Positions 1-10,959 of a stretch of DNA of 64,000 nt are shown here, piece by piece (position 1 is the stretch's first letter; each line of letters opens with the position of its first letter). Both the position numbers and the translations under genes were made by a program. The DNA comes from Terfezia claveryi (taxonomy: Eukaryota; Ascomycota; Pezizomycetes; Pezizales; Pezizaceae). Location: assembly GCA_015179025.1 (NCBI GenBank), contig WHUX01000153.1, forward strand, positions 1 to 64,000, read 5' to 3'. The notes under the pieces are model-generated. The model worked only from the letters and a program-made list of their open reading frames with translations, did not search any database and was not told the DNA's origin.

Positions 1-70
1 CCGATGCATTAACCCGGAGATCAGGAGATCTCCCTAAGGGGGGGATGAAAGGCTGAGATACCAAAATCAG

Positions 71-1532
71 GTGGTATTGAAGCCCGAAAACCTCGATCTG
101 GGAGCCAACATCCTAGCTGAGGCTGATACGGAAGCTGAAGCTGAGGCTGATGCGGAAGCTGATGTGGAAGCTGAAGCTGAGGCTGATGTGGAAGCTGATG
201 CGGAGACTGATGCAGGAGCCAACCTCCGACAACTAGTGAGACAGGCCTATGAGAACGACCCCCTGGCCAAGGAAATCATCACTGCAGTGGATTCTGGCCA
301 GCACCACCACCCCAAGATTTCCCTGGCCGAGTGTATAGTATAGGAGGGCCTCCTCTATTACCTCGAACGGCTCTAAGTACCGGAAGGAGGAGGGTTACGC
401 CTAAGGCTGATCAAGGAACACCACGATACCCTGGTGGTGGGTCAACCTAGAGTAGCTAAGACGTTAGAGCTCTTGGCTAGGGAATACACCTGGATTGACC
501 AGCAGAAGGACGTGGAGCAGTACGTACGGAACTGCCATATTTATAAACGTGCTAAGCCCATCCGCCACACCCCATACGGCACTCTGAAGCCCCTGGATAT
601 CCCGGATCGGCCGTGGCTACACCGGACCATAGATTTCGTGACGGGATTGCCAGAAGACTTGGGATTCAACGCCATCTTGATAGTGGTGGATCGGCTAACG
701 AAGATGAGGTATGTCATACCTTGTCGGGACACTTGTTCTGCTCCGGAGTTGGCCAACCTCTACCTCAACAATGTGTTCCGGTATCACGGGCTCCCCGAAT
801 CCATTGTGTCTGACAGTGGCACTCAGTTCACCTCGGACTTTTGGAGAGCCTTCTGCGAGCTTCTGGGGATCAAAGTGCCTTTGTCAACAACATATCACTT
901 CCAGACGGACGGCCAATCGGAGAGGATGAATGCCATTATGGAGCAATATCTGCGGGCCTTCGTTGATTACTAGGAGGATAACTGGGTTTCGTTGCTGGCT
1001 ACCTGCGAATTCGACGCGAACAACCAGTTCTCGGAATCCTCCAAAACCTCGCCTTTCCTGGCTAACTATGGTTGGCACCCCCGGTTCATGGAGGCCCTGG
1101 CACCCTTGCAAAAAGCCCACCCCCAGCTAAGGAGTTCGCGGTTGGAATCGCTGAACTCCACCGTACCCTGAAAGCCGAGCTGGGATATGCACAGGCCAGG
1201 CAAGCGGAGTATGCCAATAAATCACGGTTGCCAGCCCCCAGATACCAGCCAGGTGACAAGGTGTGGCTCTCGAACCAGCCGCCAACGATCCCCTCCCTGG
1301 GCAAAAGCACCCCCACTCCCTCTCGTAGTGATTGCAGGTGAAGAGGAGTAGGAGATTGAGGAGGTACTGGACTCCAGAAAACGCTATGGGCGAGTTCAGT
1401 ATAAGTCAAGTGGGTAGGGGACGAGGAGACTACCTGGCCACCCACAGAGGACTTGGAGAATATGCAGGATTTGGTTACCCTGTTCCACCAGCAATACCCC
1501 AGGAAGCCTCGCCCAGTCGACTGAGGTCGTAA
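71..1532 (+). pseudogene. Ty3/gypsy element G1: 3' part of pol (integrase)
   Basis: This is the integrase end of a Ty3/gypsy polyprotein, which would insert the element cDNA into the genome. The longest open stretch (434-973) shows the catalytic core in order: Asp in TIDFVTG, Asp in VSDSGTQF and Glu in DGQSERMN. The zinc-binding domain just before it reads NCHIYK, where a second Cys is expected in place of Tyr, so it is probably damaged. Stops interrupt the frame at about 342, 374 and 971, and the reading resumes in the same frame after 973 (DNWVSLLATCEFDANN). The C-terminal part (about 1130-1530) is frame-shifted. Reverse transcriptase is not in the window, so the element enters already truncated. 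This is a dead copy. Confidence 0.85.
107..222 (+). repeat. Glu/Ala/Asp-coding tandem repeat in G1
   Basis: Degenerate 6- to 18-bp units of the form GCTGAGGCTGATGCGGAA repeat about ten times and translate to alternating Glu-Ala and Asp-Ala. The array lies just upstream of the integrase zinc domain, in the RNase H to integrase linker, where a flexible acidic segment is tolerated. Confidence 0.7.
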
Positions 1533-1636
1533 CTTTGCATCCTTGTTGTTTTTTTCTGTCCTTGTTGTTGTTATTGTTTTCTGTGTTGATTTTGCCAGTT
1601 ATCATGCCCAAGCCTTCTAGTCGCTGGAGCTCCAGC

Positions 1637-2105
1637 CTAAGGGGGGGATAGTATAACAACCGTGTATTCAGTTGTTATCACCTGTGATCGTAGGTGATGG
1701 GTCATTGCCATTGTTGTCTTTGTCATCACCTGTGATCGCAGGTGATGGGTTATTGTGTTATCGTTACCTTGCTTGGCTTCAGAGATAGGGAAGCTTATTT
1801 CTCCCATTGCCCTGACTGAGTTATGTATATATAGAGCCTGTCCCTCATACTGTCGTTGGATCCCCATCCAATGTCTTGTATATCCAATACAGGGCCTTGC
1901 TTCTCTCCACGTTGGTGCATCTCCCTTGTGCACCTCCTTGCCTTGCCTCGCCTTGTCTCTGCAGCCCAGCTGCCTCCCTTGACACACACGGCAACTGCTT
2001 CCGCATGTCTCGTGTCCCTTGCCCTCTGCCTCTTTTGCCTCTTGCCCTTGCCTCCCGTCTCAGCCTCCCCCTGGTCACATACGTAGCGTTCCTACGTGTG
2101 TGTTA
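1637..2105 (+). repeat. Probable G1 polypurine tract and 3' LTR
   Basis: A purine tract (CCTAAGGGGGGGAT, 1637-1650) is followed at 1652 by TATAACAACC, plausibly a mutated TGTAACA LTR start. Inside, a 20-bp near-palindrome TCACCTG..CAGGTGA occurs twice (about 1679 and 1728), and a TATA-like TATATATAG lies at about 1826, as expected of an LTR promoter. The 3' end is uncertain; a TGTTAC at about 2100 is the best candidate. No 5' partner LTR lies in the window. Confidence 0.45.
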
Positions 2106-2145
2106 CCCTAGCCTTGCCCTTGCCCCGGCGTACCCCTGAGTCGCC

Positions 2146-3431
2146 TTGCCCCCAGAGCCGTTATTACACGCCCTATTACAGATCCAGAACCTTATTATTT
2201 CTGGACAAGAGAACCAAACAAAGGAGTTTCAGACAATCCACCACAACCTTCGATATCTTAATGGACAAGCTGACTTTTATCATGACCAATATCAGCAAAG
2301 GTTTGCTAGTATTGAAGGACAATTTGCTAGCATGAAAGGACAATTTACTAGTATAAGAGGACAATTTACTAGCTTTCAAGATCGACTTGAAAGGGTAGAA
2401 CGATGAGTACAGGCTCCTCAGCCTATAAATCCTCTAGCAAATACAGTACAAAGACTCGAGCAAGCAGTAGGAGGTATATCACCACCTCCTCCCCCACCAG
2501 TCGAACAAAGACAACCCAGAGACCCCACTCCTCTACTACCACCTCCAATAGGACTTGGGATCTTCGAAGATAAGCAGATAGCAGGCAAAGCACCACACCC
2601 GAATAAATTCAAAGGGGACCAAACACACCTCGAAGGTTGGATCCTTCAAATGGACGATTACTTTCTTATCACTCTTACCCGAAATAAAGATCAGAAGCTG
2701 GTATATGTTGGGTTATTAATAGATAGAAAGACATTAGATTAGTGGAAGGCTAATCGAGTTAAGTATCATACTTAGAAGGAGGTTAAGGAAGACATGGAAC
2801 TATATTATGGGGACCATGACCAGGCAGATCGAGCATATCATGACCTAGCAGCACTAAAAAAGACTGGTTCTGTCTTAGATTATTTAATGGAGGTAGAGAG
2901 GCTTAACAATTATGCAAAGCTATCCGAGATGCAGGTCATCAATATTATAATCTCTAACCTTCCCCATGATCTCCGCAAATCAATGGCTCACTACGAAAAC
3001 CTCCGCACCTTCCCTCATCAATAGTGACAGAAACTTATCGAGATGGATATTATCAATACTGAATTCCAAAGCCGCAACTGCAATGCTCCTCCTACTCAAC
3101 CAGTATCAAAGAAACGTACATTCGAGAAATGGATAAAACCTTGGAGTGGAGTACCCTCTAGTACTAGAATAAGTACAAGGGAGGTACAAATCCCTGAAGC
3201 AATATGAGATACAAGAATGTGAGAAGGAAGATGCTTGTCTTGTAGATATACTGGCTATCGAGTGGCTGAGTGTAGGTGTAGAAAAGTCGCTACTAAACCT
3301 ACTACTAAGCCAAAAAATACCATTAGTACTAGCCAGGCACTAGTACCTACCTACAAGAAGGCTCGAACTGATAAAGGACAACTTCAGATTACAGAGCTTG
3401 GCTTTGAGGAAGAAGAATTGGGAAACGAGTA
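2146..3431 (+). pseudogene. Ty3/gypsy element G2: gag
   Basis: This gag (capsid/nucleocapsid) frame would package element RNA. The N-terminus has a repeated coiled segment (FASIEGQFASMKGQFTSIRG). The capsid region follows (about 2590-3050, with NKFKGDQTHLEGW and LDYLMEVERL), and a degenerate zinc knuckle CLSCRYTGYRVAEC lies near 3237. The knuckle keeps its three Cys but lacks the usual His. The frame carries at least six stops (for example 2404, 2740, 2773, 3022 and 3025), at places where Arg, Gln or Trp would be expected. It reads on into protease and pol of the same element. The 5' LTR is missing; G1 sequence abuts directly. Confidence 0.8.
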
Positions 3432-3479
3432 AGGAGTACTTCACCTACCGTCAGACGTACTCCTAGACATTCTCCTCTT

Positions 3480-3938
3480 CTGATGGTCCGAATTCTCATC
3501 ACTGGGGAAGAAGTTGAAGCAGTGCTAGACTGTGGAGCTAGTGCTACAGTCGTTGGGAAAAGATTGGCAGTTAAGTTGGGAATTTGGAAAAGAGTTAGGG
3601 AAGTTAGGGTTAGGTAAAGAGATAGATCTCGAATTTCTAGAGGAAAATATGTGGTTAATACTAGATTTGATATGTTGGGTTCCTCTTTTCATTTTCTGAG
3701 TGAGTTCAAAATGGATGCTGAAGTTTTGAATATTAGGAAGAAGGATGTTATTCTGGGTTTGTCTTGGTTGGAAGAAAATGGATTTTCGGTGAATACTCAG
3801 GACAGGTGCCTGAGACAGGTCTCTACAGGTTTAATTATTTTGTGTTCTATTAGATGGATTCCTACTATTTCTGTTTTTGAAGTTGAAGAGCCACTAGAGA
3901 ATGGCAAGATTGTGCTTATTATTGACGCACGCAAATGA
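3480..3938 (+). pseudogene. G2 retropepsin region
   Basis: This is the aspartic protease portion of the G2 polyprotein. The catalytic motif reads LDCGASATV at about 3526 (usual form DSGA), and the second conserved block VILGLSWLEENGF lies near 3750. At least one stop interrupts it, around 3615. The family role is to cut Gag-Pol into mature proteins; this copy cannot do so. Confidence 0.7.
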
Positions 3939-4099
3939 TACTCTCATTATGCATATTGCTTTACCGCAGAACAGGCAGCTAGACTCCCTGAACACAAGCC
4001 ATAGAACCACGAAATCCCTCTCTAAGATCCAACTGCAAAAATACTATTCGGGGCTATCTACAAGACTACATGGGAAGAAGACGAAGCACTCCAGAAGTA

Positions 4100-5330
4100 C
4101 CTTGATGAGAACCTTCCTACTACCAAAGTCCGATGATCACGCTCCTCCGCCGGTACTCTTATCCTATTTGTTCGAAAGAAAGATGGATCTTTAAGGCTAT
4201 ATGTCAATTACCGAGCCCTTAACCGTCTTACAGTACTAAACAAATACCCACTTCCTCTTATCTCAGAGTTGCTTGATAGAACTTGTGGAGGTAAATGGTT
4301 CACCCGATTGGACCTCAAGAATGGGTATAACCTCATTAGAATCGCATCAGGGGACGAATAGAAGATAGCGTTTAGGACAAAGAAGGGACTGTTTGAGTAT
4401 ACTGTGATACCATTTGGGTTGACCAATGCCCCCACTACCTTTCAAGAGATGATGGATATGATCTTCAAGGATATGGAAGGATGTATCTAGTACTTAGATG
4501 ACATACTCATTTACGGAGGTGAGACAGAGGAAGAACATCAACAAATAGTCGAAAAGGTTCTTCAGCAATGCATACAACATGGGTTAGCCATTAACCTTAT
4601 GAAGTCCGAGTTCCATGTCCAGGAGACCTTATTCCTCTGTCATATTATCAATGGTCAACATGTCCAAATGGATCCCTCCAAGCTCGAAACTATGTCCAAA
4701 TGGCCCATTCCTACCAAAAAGAAAGAGGTTCAAGCATTTCTAGGCTTCACTAACTACTACCATCAATTCATTGCCAACTATAGTGCAAAGGCACGGCCCT
4801 TAATCGACTTGACAAAGGATGTTCCTTTTAGTTGGTGACGTGAACAACAGTAAGCCTTTGATGACCTTCGAGGATGATTCTTCACTGCCCCTATCCTCAC
4901 ACAGTTTGATACACAACTCAAGACAATCATAGAGACTGATGCTAGTAATCAAGCTATTGCTGGTATTCTCTCTCAATATCATGTTGTCAATGGAGGAAAA
5001 CAGCTTCACCCTGTTGAATACCATGCCAAAACCCTCTCCGCAGCTTAATGCAACTGGCCTATCCATGATAAAGAATTGTTTGCGATCATGGATTGCTTCC
5101 AGAAATGGCAAGATTGGTTGGTTAGCATTCCAGTGAACGTCTATACAGACCACTAAGGGTTACAATATTTTAATACCAAGCAGAAGCTCAACTCCCGTCA
5201 AGTTACCTAGTACCTCCGCATGTCCGAATTCATCTACAACATTCACTACAGACATAGTTTGAAGATGGGTAAGCCTGATGGCCTGTCTAGATGTTCAGGA
5301 GAAGAGAAATCAGGCATGGATGCTAGATTT
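4100..5330 (+). pseudogene. G2 reverse transcriptase and RNase H
   Basis: Reverse transcriptase motifs appear in order: [19 protein letters not shown] (about 4170), [15 protein letters not shown] (about 4300), [21 protein letters not shown] (about 4370) and the catalytic YLDDILIY (4492-4515), immediately preceded by TAG where Gln is usual. RNase H follows, with TDASNQAIAGIL (about 4937), KELFAIM and the connection ending KPDGLSRC (about 5270). Many stops interrupt the frame, for example at 4359, 4489, 4837 and 5046. It is the middle of a gag-pro-RT-RH-IN element of Ty3/gypsy order. Confidence 0.88.
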
Positions 5331-5439
5331 TTCGAAGATGGACAGCTAATGGTACTTGGGGAAGAGGATGAAGAGGAAGCCGAAGATGTTGAAGTGGAAG
5401 GAATAGATGTGGCCGGATGGCAGAAGAAGGATGGACTAT

Positions 5440-6728
5440 GAGTGGTACTCTCCGAGTTTAAGTTGGAAGTGCTAAGACAGCACCATAATAGTCAAGTGGC
5501 AGGACATTGGAGAAGACATCATACTCAAAAGCTAGTATCAATGAACTTTACATGGGATAAGTGGCAGGAAGATATAGCAAACTATGTGGCAGGATGTACT
5601 AAGTGTCAGAAAGCAAAGGCAGATAGGCATAGCAGGCAAATGAAGTTGGTACCAATGCCAACTGGGGAATGACTATTTGAGGAAATAGCTATGGACTTCA
5701 TTGGTGAGCTACCAGAGTCAGAAGGTTTCAATGCAATACTCATTATTACGGACTGGTTTACGAAAGTACAACACTATATTCCAGCAAAAACTACATGGAC
5801 AGCATCCGATGTTGCTGATACTTATATTAATGAGATATGGAGACTCTATGGCCTCCTCTGATATATCACCTTTGACTGCGGTCCACAGTTTGCTTCCAGA
5901 TTCCTCAAGGAGCTTAACCAAAAGCTCAACATAACTTTTCGCCTCTCCACCGCCTATCACCCTCAGACCAATGGACTTGCTGAATGAGCAGTCCAAATAC
6001 TTAAGCAGTACCTCCACATCTACTATCATGATAGGTAAGCTTGTTGGAAACGATGGCTACCCTTAGCCGAGTTTGCCTATAATACTGCTGCCCACTCTAC
6101 CCATAAGTACTCCCCTTACTGAAGTTTGTATGGCTTCGACCCTCGCACCATTCACCTTTCAGATGACAATGAATTCTCCTCTCCCACCGCAGAAAAATGG
6201 CTAGACCGAATGACAACTGTACACAACCAAATTCATAATACCCTTAAGCAAATCAACTACAAAGGAAGTGCTATATACCTCGAGAAGGCATGCAGGTTTG
6301 CTATTAATGACTGGGTATTGGTTGACTGCTGGAACCTACAGATACGAGCTGGGAACAACCGTTCCCTTACCAGCAAGTGGATAGGGCCCTACAAGGTCAT
6401 TGAAGCTATTTTTTCACACGCATACAGGCTCGAAGTTCCATAAGGCATACGATAGTACAATGTTGTTTATATTACCCTCCTGAAGTCATTCAGATGTCGA
6501 GATGAGCCACAAGATTTGGACAAAGATGAACTGGATATCTTCGAAGTCGAATCCATTGTAGACTCCCACAAGAATAGAGGAATAGTCAATTATAAGGTGC
6601 GTTGGGAAGGATATATGGAGTTTGAAGACACTTGGGAGACCTTTGACAAGTTGGATAACTACCCAGAGAAGCTCATAGAGTATCGAGAGAAGTTCCCCAA
6701 TAAGCCACGTGATGAAAGAGATGTCTGA
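5440..6728 (+). pseudogene. G2 integrase with C-terminal chromodomain
   Basis: The zinc domain shows paired His (HHNSQVAGH) and CTKC (about 5460-5610). The core keeps Asp in AMDFIGELP, Asp in FDCGPQF and Glu in NGLAE. The C-terminus (about 6530-6700) is a chromodomain with EVESIVDSH, YKVRWEGY and DTWETFDKLDNYPE, the module that chromoviruses use to target heterochromatin. Six or more stops lie in the frame. The domain order places G2 among chromoviruses. About 290 bp of 3' untranslated sequence separates it from the LTR. Confidence 0.9.
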
Positions 6729-7008
6729 AGTTTGGACTTATGACCAGTGTTTTATGGATGAAGATATGGTACCTTTTACCCTCCTACTCGTCGCCTTTTC
6801 CCTATTGGTTTTTTGGCAAGATGTTTGGTTTTTAATGGCCATGGCATGTATGTATAGGCACACTGGTCTTGTAGCACCCTTGAATAGGATAGGGGTATTG
6901 GTCGGGATGGTCAGTACCTATGTCACTATAGTTACCTGAGTTATTACTAATACTTGTCTTCTTTAGGGTCGGAAAGACTTATATTCAGCTAAGGACAGCT
7001 GCCTCGAA

Positions 7009-7019
7009 ATGGGGAGTAA
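7009..7019 (+). other. G2 polypurine tract
   Basis: A purine-rich run (AATGGGGAGTAA) sits directly against the TG of the G2 3' LTR, the expected position for the plus-strand primer. Confidence 0.6.
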
Positions 7020-7642
7020 TGTTACGGATCAGGTAAGAGACCTACCCTCAACAGGGAATATTCCAATACCTAATTATGGCTGCTAACTGCTATGGCCTGA
7101 TCAACCATACAGATGCAGGTAATGTGTCCAGAATGGACAGGTATTAGAGCAAGGAAGCATGTAACCTCTGAATGCGTTCTCATACATATACTCTCTTCTA
7201 TAGATATCTATTAAGTTCTTATGTTCGTTATTCTTATATTGTTATTCATTGTATGCAAGTTTATCTTTTGTATGACAGCCTGACTGCAATGCGTTGAAGT
7301 TCAGGCTGTCTAATCAATGAATGTTAGACTGCAGGGTTCCTAAATAGGAAGCATCTTCCTGTTCTAGGCAACCATCTGATGTTAGTTCTACTAAGCCGTT
7401 AAGGGAAGTATCGTCAGATCTAATAATGAGTTATCAGATCAACGCTTCTATATAAGCTACCGCTTTTACATAGTTAATACAATAAGACCCAAGTAGTATT
7501 CTAAGTCTCATATAGCTTTACTCTTATCAAGTCTGCTTTATACCCAAGTTGCTACTATGTTTATACTTGTGATTTACTACCAATCACCTCTTATACCTCT
7601 ACCGCCGACTTGTATATTCGTAGTTACAGCCCGCCTGTAACA
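7020..7642 (+). repeat. G2 3' LTR
   Basis: The 623-bp segment starts TGTTACGG and ends CCTGTAACA, so its ends form a TGTTAC/GTAACA inverted repeat, and it follows a polypurine tract. The sequence after it is the internal region of a different element (B), so G2 had inserted into B. The other end of that insertion is lost. Confidence 0.8.
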
Positions 7643-8219
7643 TAAGGTTTCAAAAGCGCAGTATATTTTCGTGGAAGATCAGGAAGGTGTTGATTATAAT
7701 ATTATTGAGGAAAGAATCAATGGTGAACCAGTGGTCTTTAAAGCATCAAAAGAAGTATTGATTGAGGAGAAAAGAATGAGAGATATTGAGGATATTGGCG
7801 AAAGCAATCGAAAATTGAAACAACCTTTCAACCCTTCTATACCTCCGAGAATCCTGAAGCGCGGACAGAAGGATCAAAGCAAGGTTGATTCGAAGCAACT
7901 TAGACAATCTTATGATAAGCTATGGGCTACCTTGAGAGAAGAAGTAGATATTAAAGATCTTAGTAAAAGAACTCTGGATGCACTTGAACTAGGAGTAACC
8001 GTTCGAGAGCTTCTATCGATTTCGCCAGAACTAATTCAACAATGGTTTGGCATTAAGAGAGTTCCACCGATCAACGAAAAAGCAGATGAACCAGATGCTA
8101 TGGCATTTACTGTTAGTTGGAAAGAGGCGCTCAGGAAACTATATACATGTGCTTCCCCTAAGTGCAAAGGTAGAGTTGAAGAGACGAAGTATGAGATACT
8201 GATAGATTCAGGAGCGGAG
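7643..8219 (+). pseudogene. Ty3/gypsy element B, piece 1: gag C-terminus to retropepsin
   Basis: An open frame (7671-8219) of Gag/Pol sequence without stops ends in the retropepsin active site ILIDSGAE. It is cut in the next codon by element A. The protein resumes at 20527 as LCLMSKNVFEELELLID, in phase once one copy of the duplicated CGGAG is discounted. The segment includes CASPKCKG, a possible remnant of a Cys motif. Upstream gag is missing because G2 sits there. Confidence 0.8.
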
Positions 8220-8897
8220 TGTAATGAATGGTACTAGACAGTATTCATGCGGTACCGTTTATACAATCTATATCCATAGGCACGGGCGTTTGTGTATTTC
8301 GGTTCTGCTGAGGTAAGACCTCAGAAGGGTAGGGAGATTACTATGTGGGATATTTCCGAAGGGAATAGTAATTAACTGGTGTAATCTATCTTATATAATT
8401 TGTGCTATCTAAGCTATATGATCTTGATCTGATTGGAATATAGACTTGCTTGCTCTGAGTGCTTGCTTGGTTGATTCTTGTCTTTCTTTGGATTCCAGAG
8501 GGAATCCAGTGGCCTATTTATACTCCTCTAAGATCTGATGACTAAGGAAATAAATACAATAAAGGGTGGCACACCAGAAGGTGGTGCGCTGTACAAAAAG
8601 TGTTATGTGGCTATAGTAATGAGTCACACGCCTTAAACAATGGTCATGTGGCCATAGTAATGAGTCACACACCTTAAACAGAGGTCACGCAGCCATAATG
8701 AGGGTGTCTTCATATGGCAAGTGCCATGGAACTTCCCATGGCAAATTCCGCGTGCTATGGACACTTATAAAGCAATAGGAGGTGGTAGAAGGCTAGTCCT
8801 TCAACCGAGAGCTTAATTACATAACATAGTAGTAATATAGGAAATACAAAAGTATATAATCAATTATATAAGCAATGAAACAACATTCTCCATTACA
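8220..8897 (-). repeat. Element A 3' LTR
   Basis: It starts TGTAATGAATGG and ends CTCCATTACA on the + strand. On the minus (sense) strand it follows the chromodomain-bearing integrase. It pairs with the LTR at 19844-20521, and similar copies lie at 18712-19394 and, inverted, at 34101. Confidence 0.92.
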
Positions 8898-9078
8898 CTT
8901 CTCCATATAGAAGGATTTTCTATCCTTACTTCTTTCGCTCTGCCATATTGGTTTCCATACGTCCTGAGATTTAATGCATTGTTAATACATTAGCATTAAC
9001 ATGAATATCTTTAGTGTTTCCTTGACTCATGATTCTATCTCGTTCTTGTTGGATGAGGGCTCGAGTCTCATCTCTGGT

Positions 9079-10950
9079 TCATGGTCCTTGTTTTCCTTTA
9101 GTCCTTTGATGTCTCTTGAATGTATCTTCCATGCTTCCGGTCATCCAGAAGTCTTGAAGAATTTCGGTGGTGATATCCTTGGCGTTTACCCAGGAATCAT
9201 ATTTAGGAGAGTATCCTAGCCATTTGACCTTATATTGTCTTTCTCCAGTTCGAGGAGCTGTTCTGAATTCTAATACCTTTTCAACTTCATAATGATCATC
9301 TTGAATTGGTCCTGGTTTCTGAGATTGTCTGTGAGGGAACTGGGTGGGATCGTTTTTGTAGTATGGTTTGAGTTTGCTGATATGAAAAGTATTATATATG
9401 AGGTGGAGGTCAGGTTGACTGGATAGGTCTAGGCTATAGTTATTGCGTTTCCGATTACTAGAAATAATGGGAAATGGGCCTAGCCAATTTGGTTTGAGTT
9501 TGGGTGAGACATTCAACAGGTTGATATTTTCTGAGGAAAGCATAACTTGTTGTCCGACTGGGAATTTGGCTGTATTGGGTAGTAGTTTGTTCGCTTGAGA
9601 TGCTTGAGTCTTCTTGGCATCATATAGGTTTTTAGACATTACCTCATGATATTCGTTTGCTGGTACATATGCATTAATGGGGTATGGAAGTATCGATACG
9701 CTAAGATGTGCATTAAATCCAAATAGTATGGAAAAGGGACTATTTTGTCTAGCGGCGTTATACCTAGAATTAAGTTTCAACTGTATCTCTGGTAGTTTCT
9801 GTAGCCAATCAAATCCTTCAATTTTACAGGCTCTTGCTACTTGTAGAATTTCTTTGTTCACAATTTCTGATTGTCCATCTGCACATGGATAATATACGGT
9901 GGACGGTTCCAACTTGATTCCTTTATTCCTAGCCCAATCTTAAAAGTGCGTTGACATAAAAGAGTGTCACGGTCAAAAACAATACAGAAAGGGTATCCCA
10001 TAGTCGGGACTACATGAGTATCAAAGGTAGCAGTACATTGTTCTGCTGTGAAATTATGTGAGACAGGAATAAGAAACTTGAATCCTGATTGTCTATCGAC
10101 AATCGTCCAAAGTCATGAAATACAAACTACATGATCTTCTTCAACAGGAATATTCGAGTACAAAATTGAACACTTAGTAAACACAGGTACTAACTTAAGA
10201 AAATCTATCGATATGTCAGTCCATGGCCTACTTAGTACATGTAATGGGGTTACGAGTCCAAGTGGTGCCTTGTTAGAATACTTTGTCCGTTGACAAGTAT
10301 CACAACTTCTGATATAGTCCTTAGTTGGTTCTGCAAAGGACTGGTAATCATATCGGTCAGTAAGATATTTCATCGTTTTTTTAATGCCACCATGTGTGGT
10401 TGCTTCATATGTATCTTTAATAACCAATTCAAGATAGTTCTTACCTTCGATGTTAAAGGTAGAGAGCAAGACTAGTCTCCATTGTCCTTATCGTTCTTGA
10501 CATACAAAAATCTGTCTTTTCTTTTATGATCCTTACGGTTCACAAAGGTATCATAGTAGTTCTTCCAGATAGGACATACTCTCATGCATGATTAATATGC
10601 GGCTTTCATACCTATACCTTGGTCAAGCCACTGTGTGATAAAGTAGTCCTTGTCGTCTTCCCGTCCGTCGCTGATGTGTTTCTCTTCAATGAGCTTGTTG
10701 AGGGTCAGTTCGATCCTTGTGTTGAAGTCATTGATGGTGGGTTTCTTCTCCTTGCATGTAGAAGCATTATGTCCTAAGAACTTACAGAAATTACAATGCT
10801 GTCTGGAGGTCTTGGTATCTTGAATGAAAGAGGGTGAATCTTCGTCAATAGCTACTCTCTTTTTAGAACGAGTAGTGACGCGGCAGTGTTGATTGGAATT
10901 GCATTACTGCTGCTAGCAGTTGCAGCTAGTTGTTGAGGTGCATTCTATGG
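9079..10950 (-). pseudogene. Element A: extra zinc knuckle, integrase and chromodomain
   Basis: Reading on the minus strand from 10950: first a CCHC knuckle CNFCKFLGHNASTC (about 10790), then the integrase zinc domain (THGGIKKTMKYL and SCDTCQRTK, about 10410-10290). The core has Asp in ISIDFL, Asp in VFDRDTL and, after a frameshift near 9950, Glu in DGQSEIVNKE (about 9870). The C-terminal 277-codon open frame (9912-9079) ends with a chromodomain, HYEVEKVLEF..QYKVKWLGY..DSWVNAKD. A stop at about 10113 and the frameshift inactivate it. Confidence 0.88.
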
Positions 10951-10959
10951 TTGTTGAGG

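Noticed and set aside
1652..2105. G1 LTR as the missing 5' LTR of G2
   Set aside because: It shows no similarity to the G2 3' LTR at 7020-7642.
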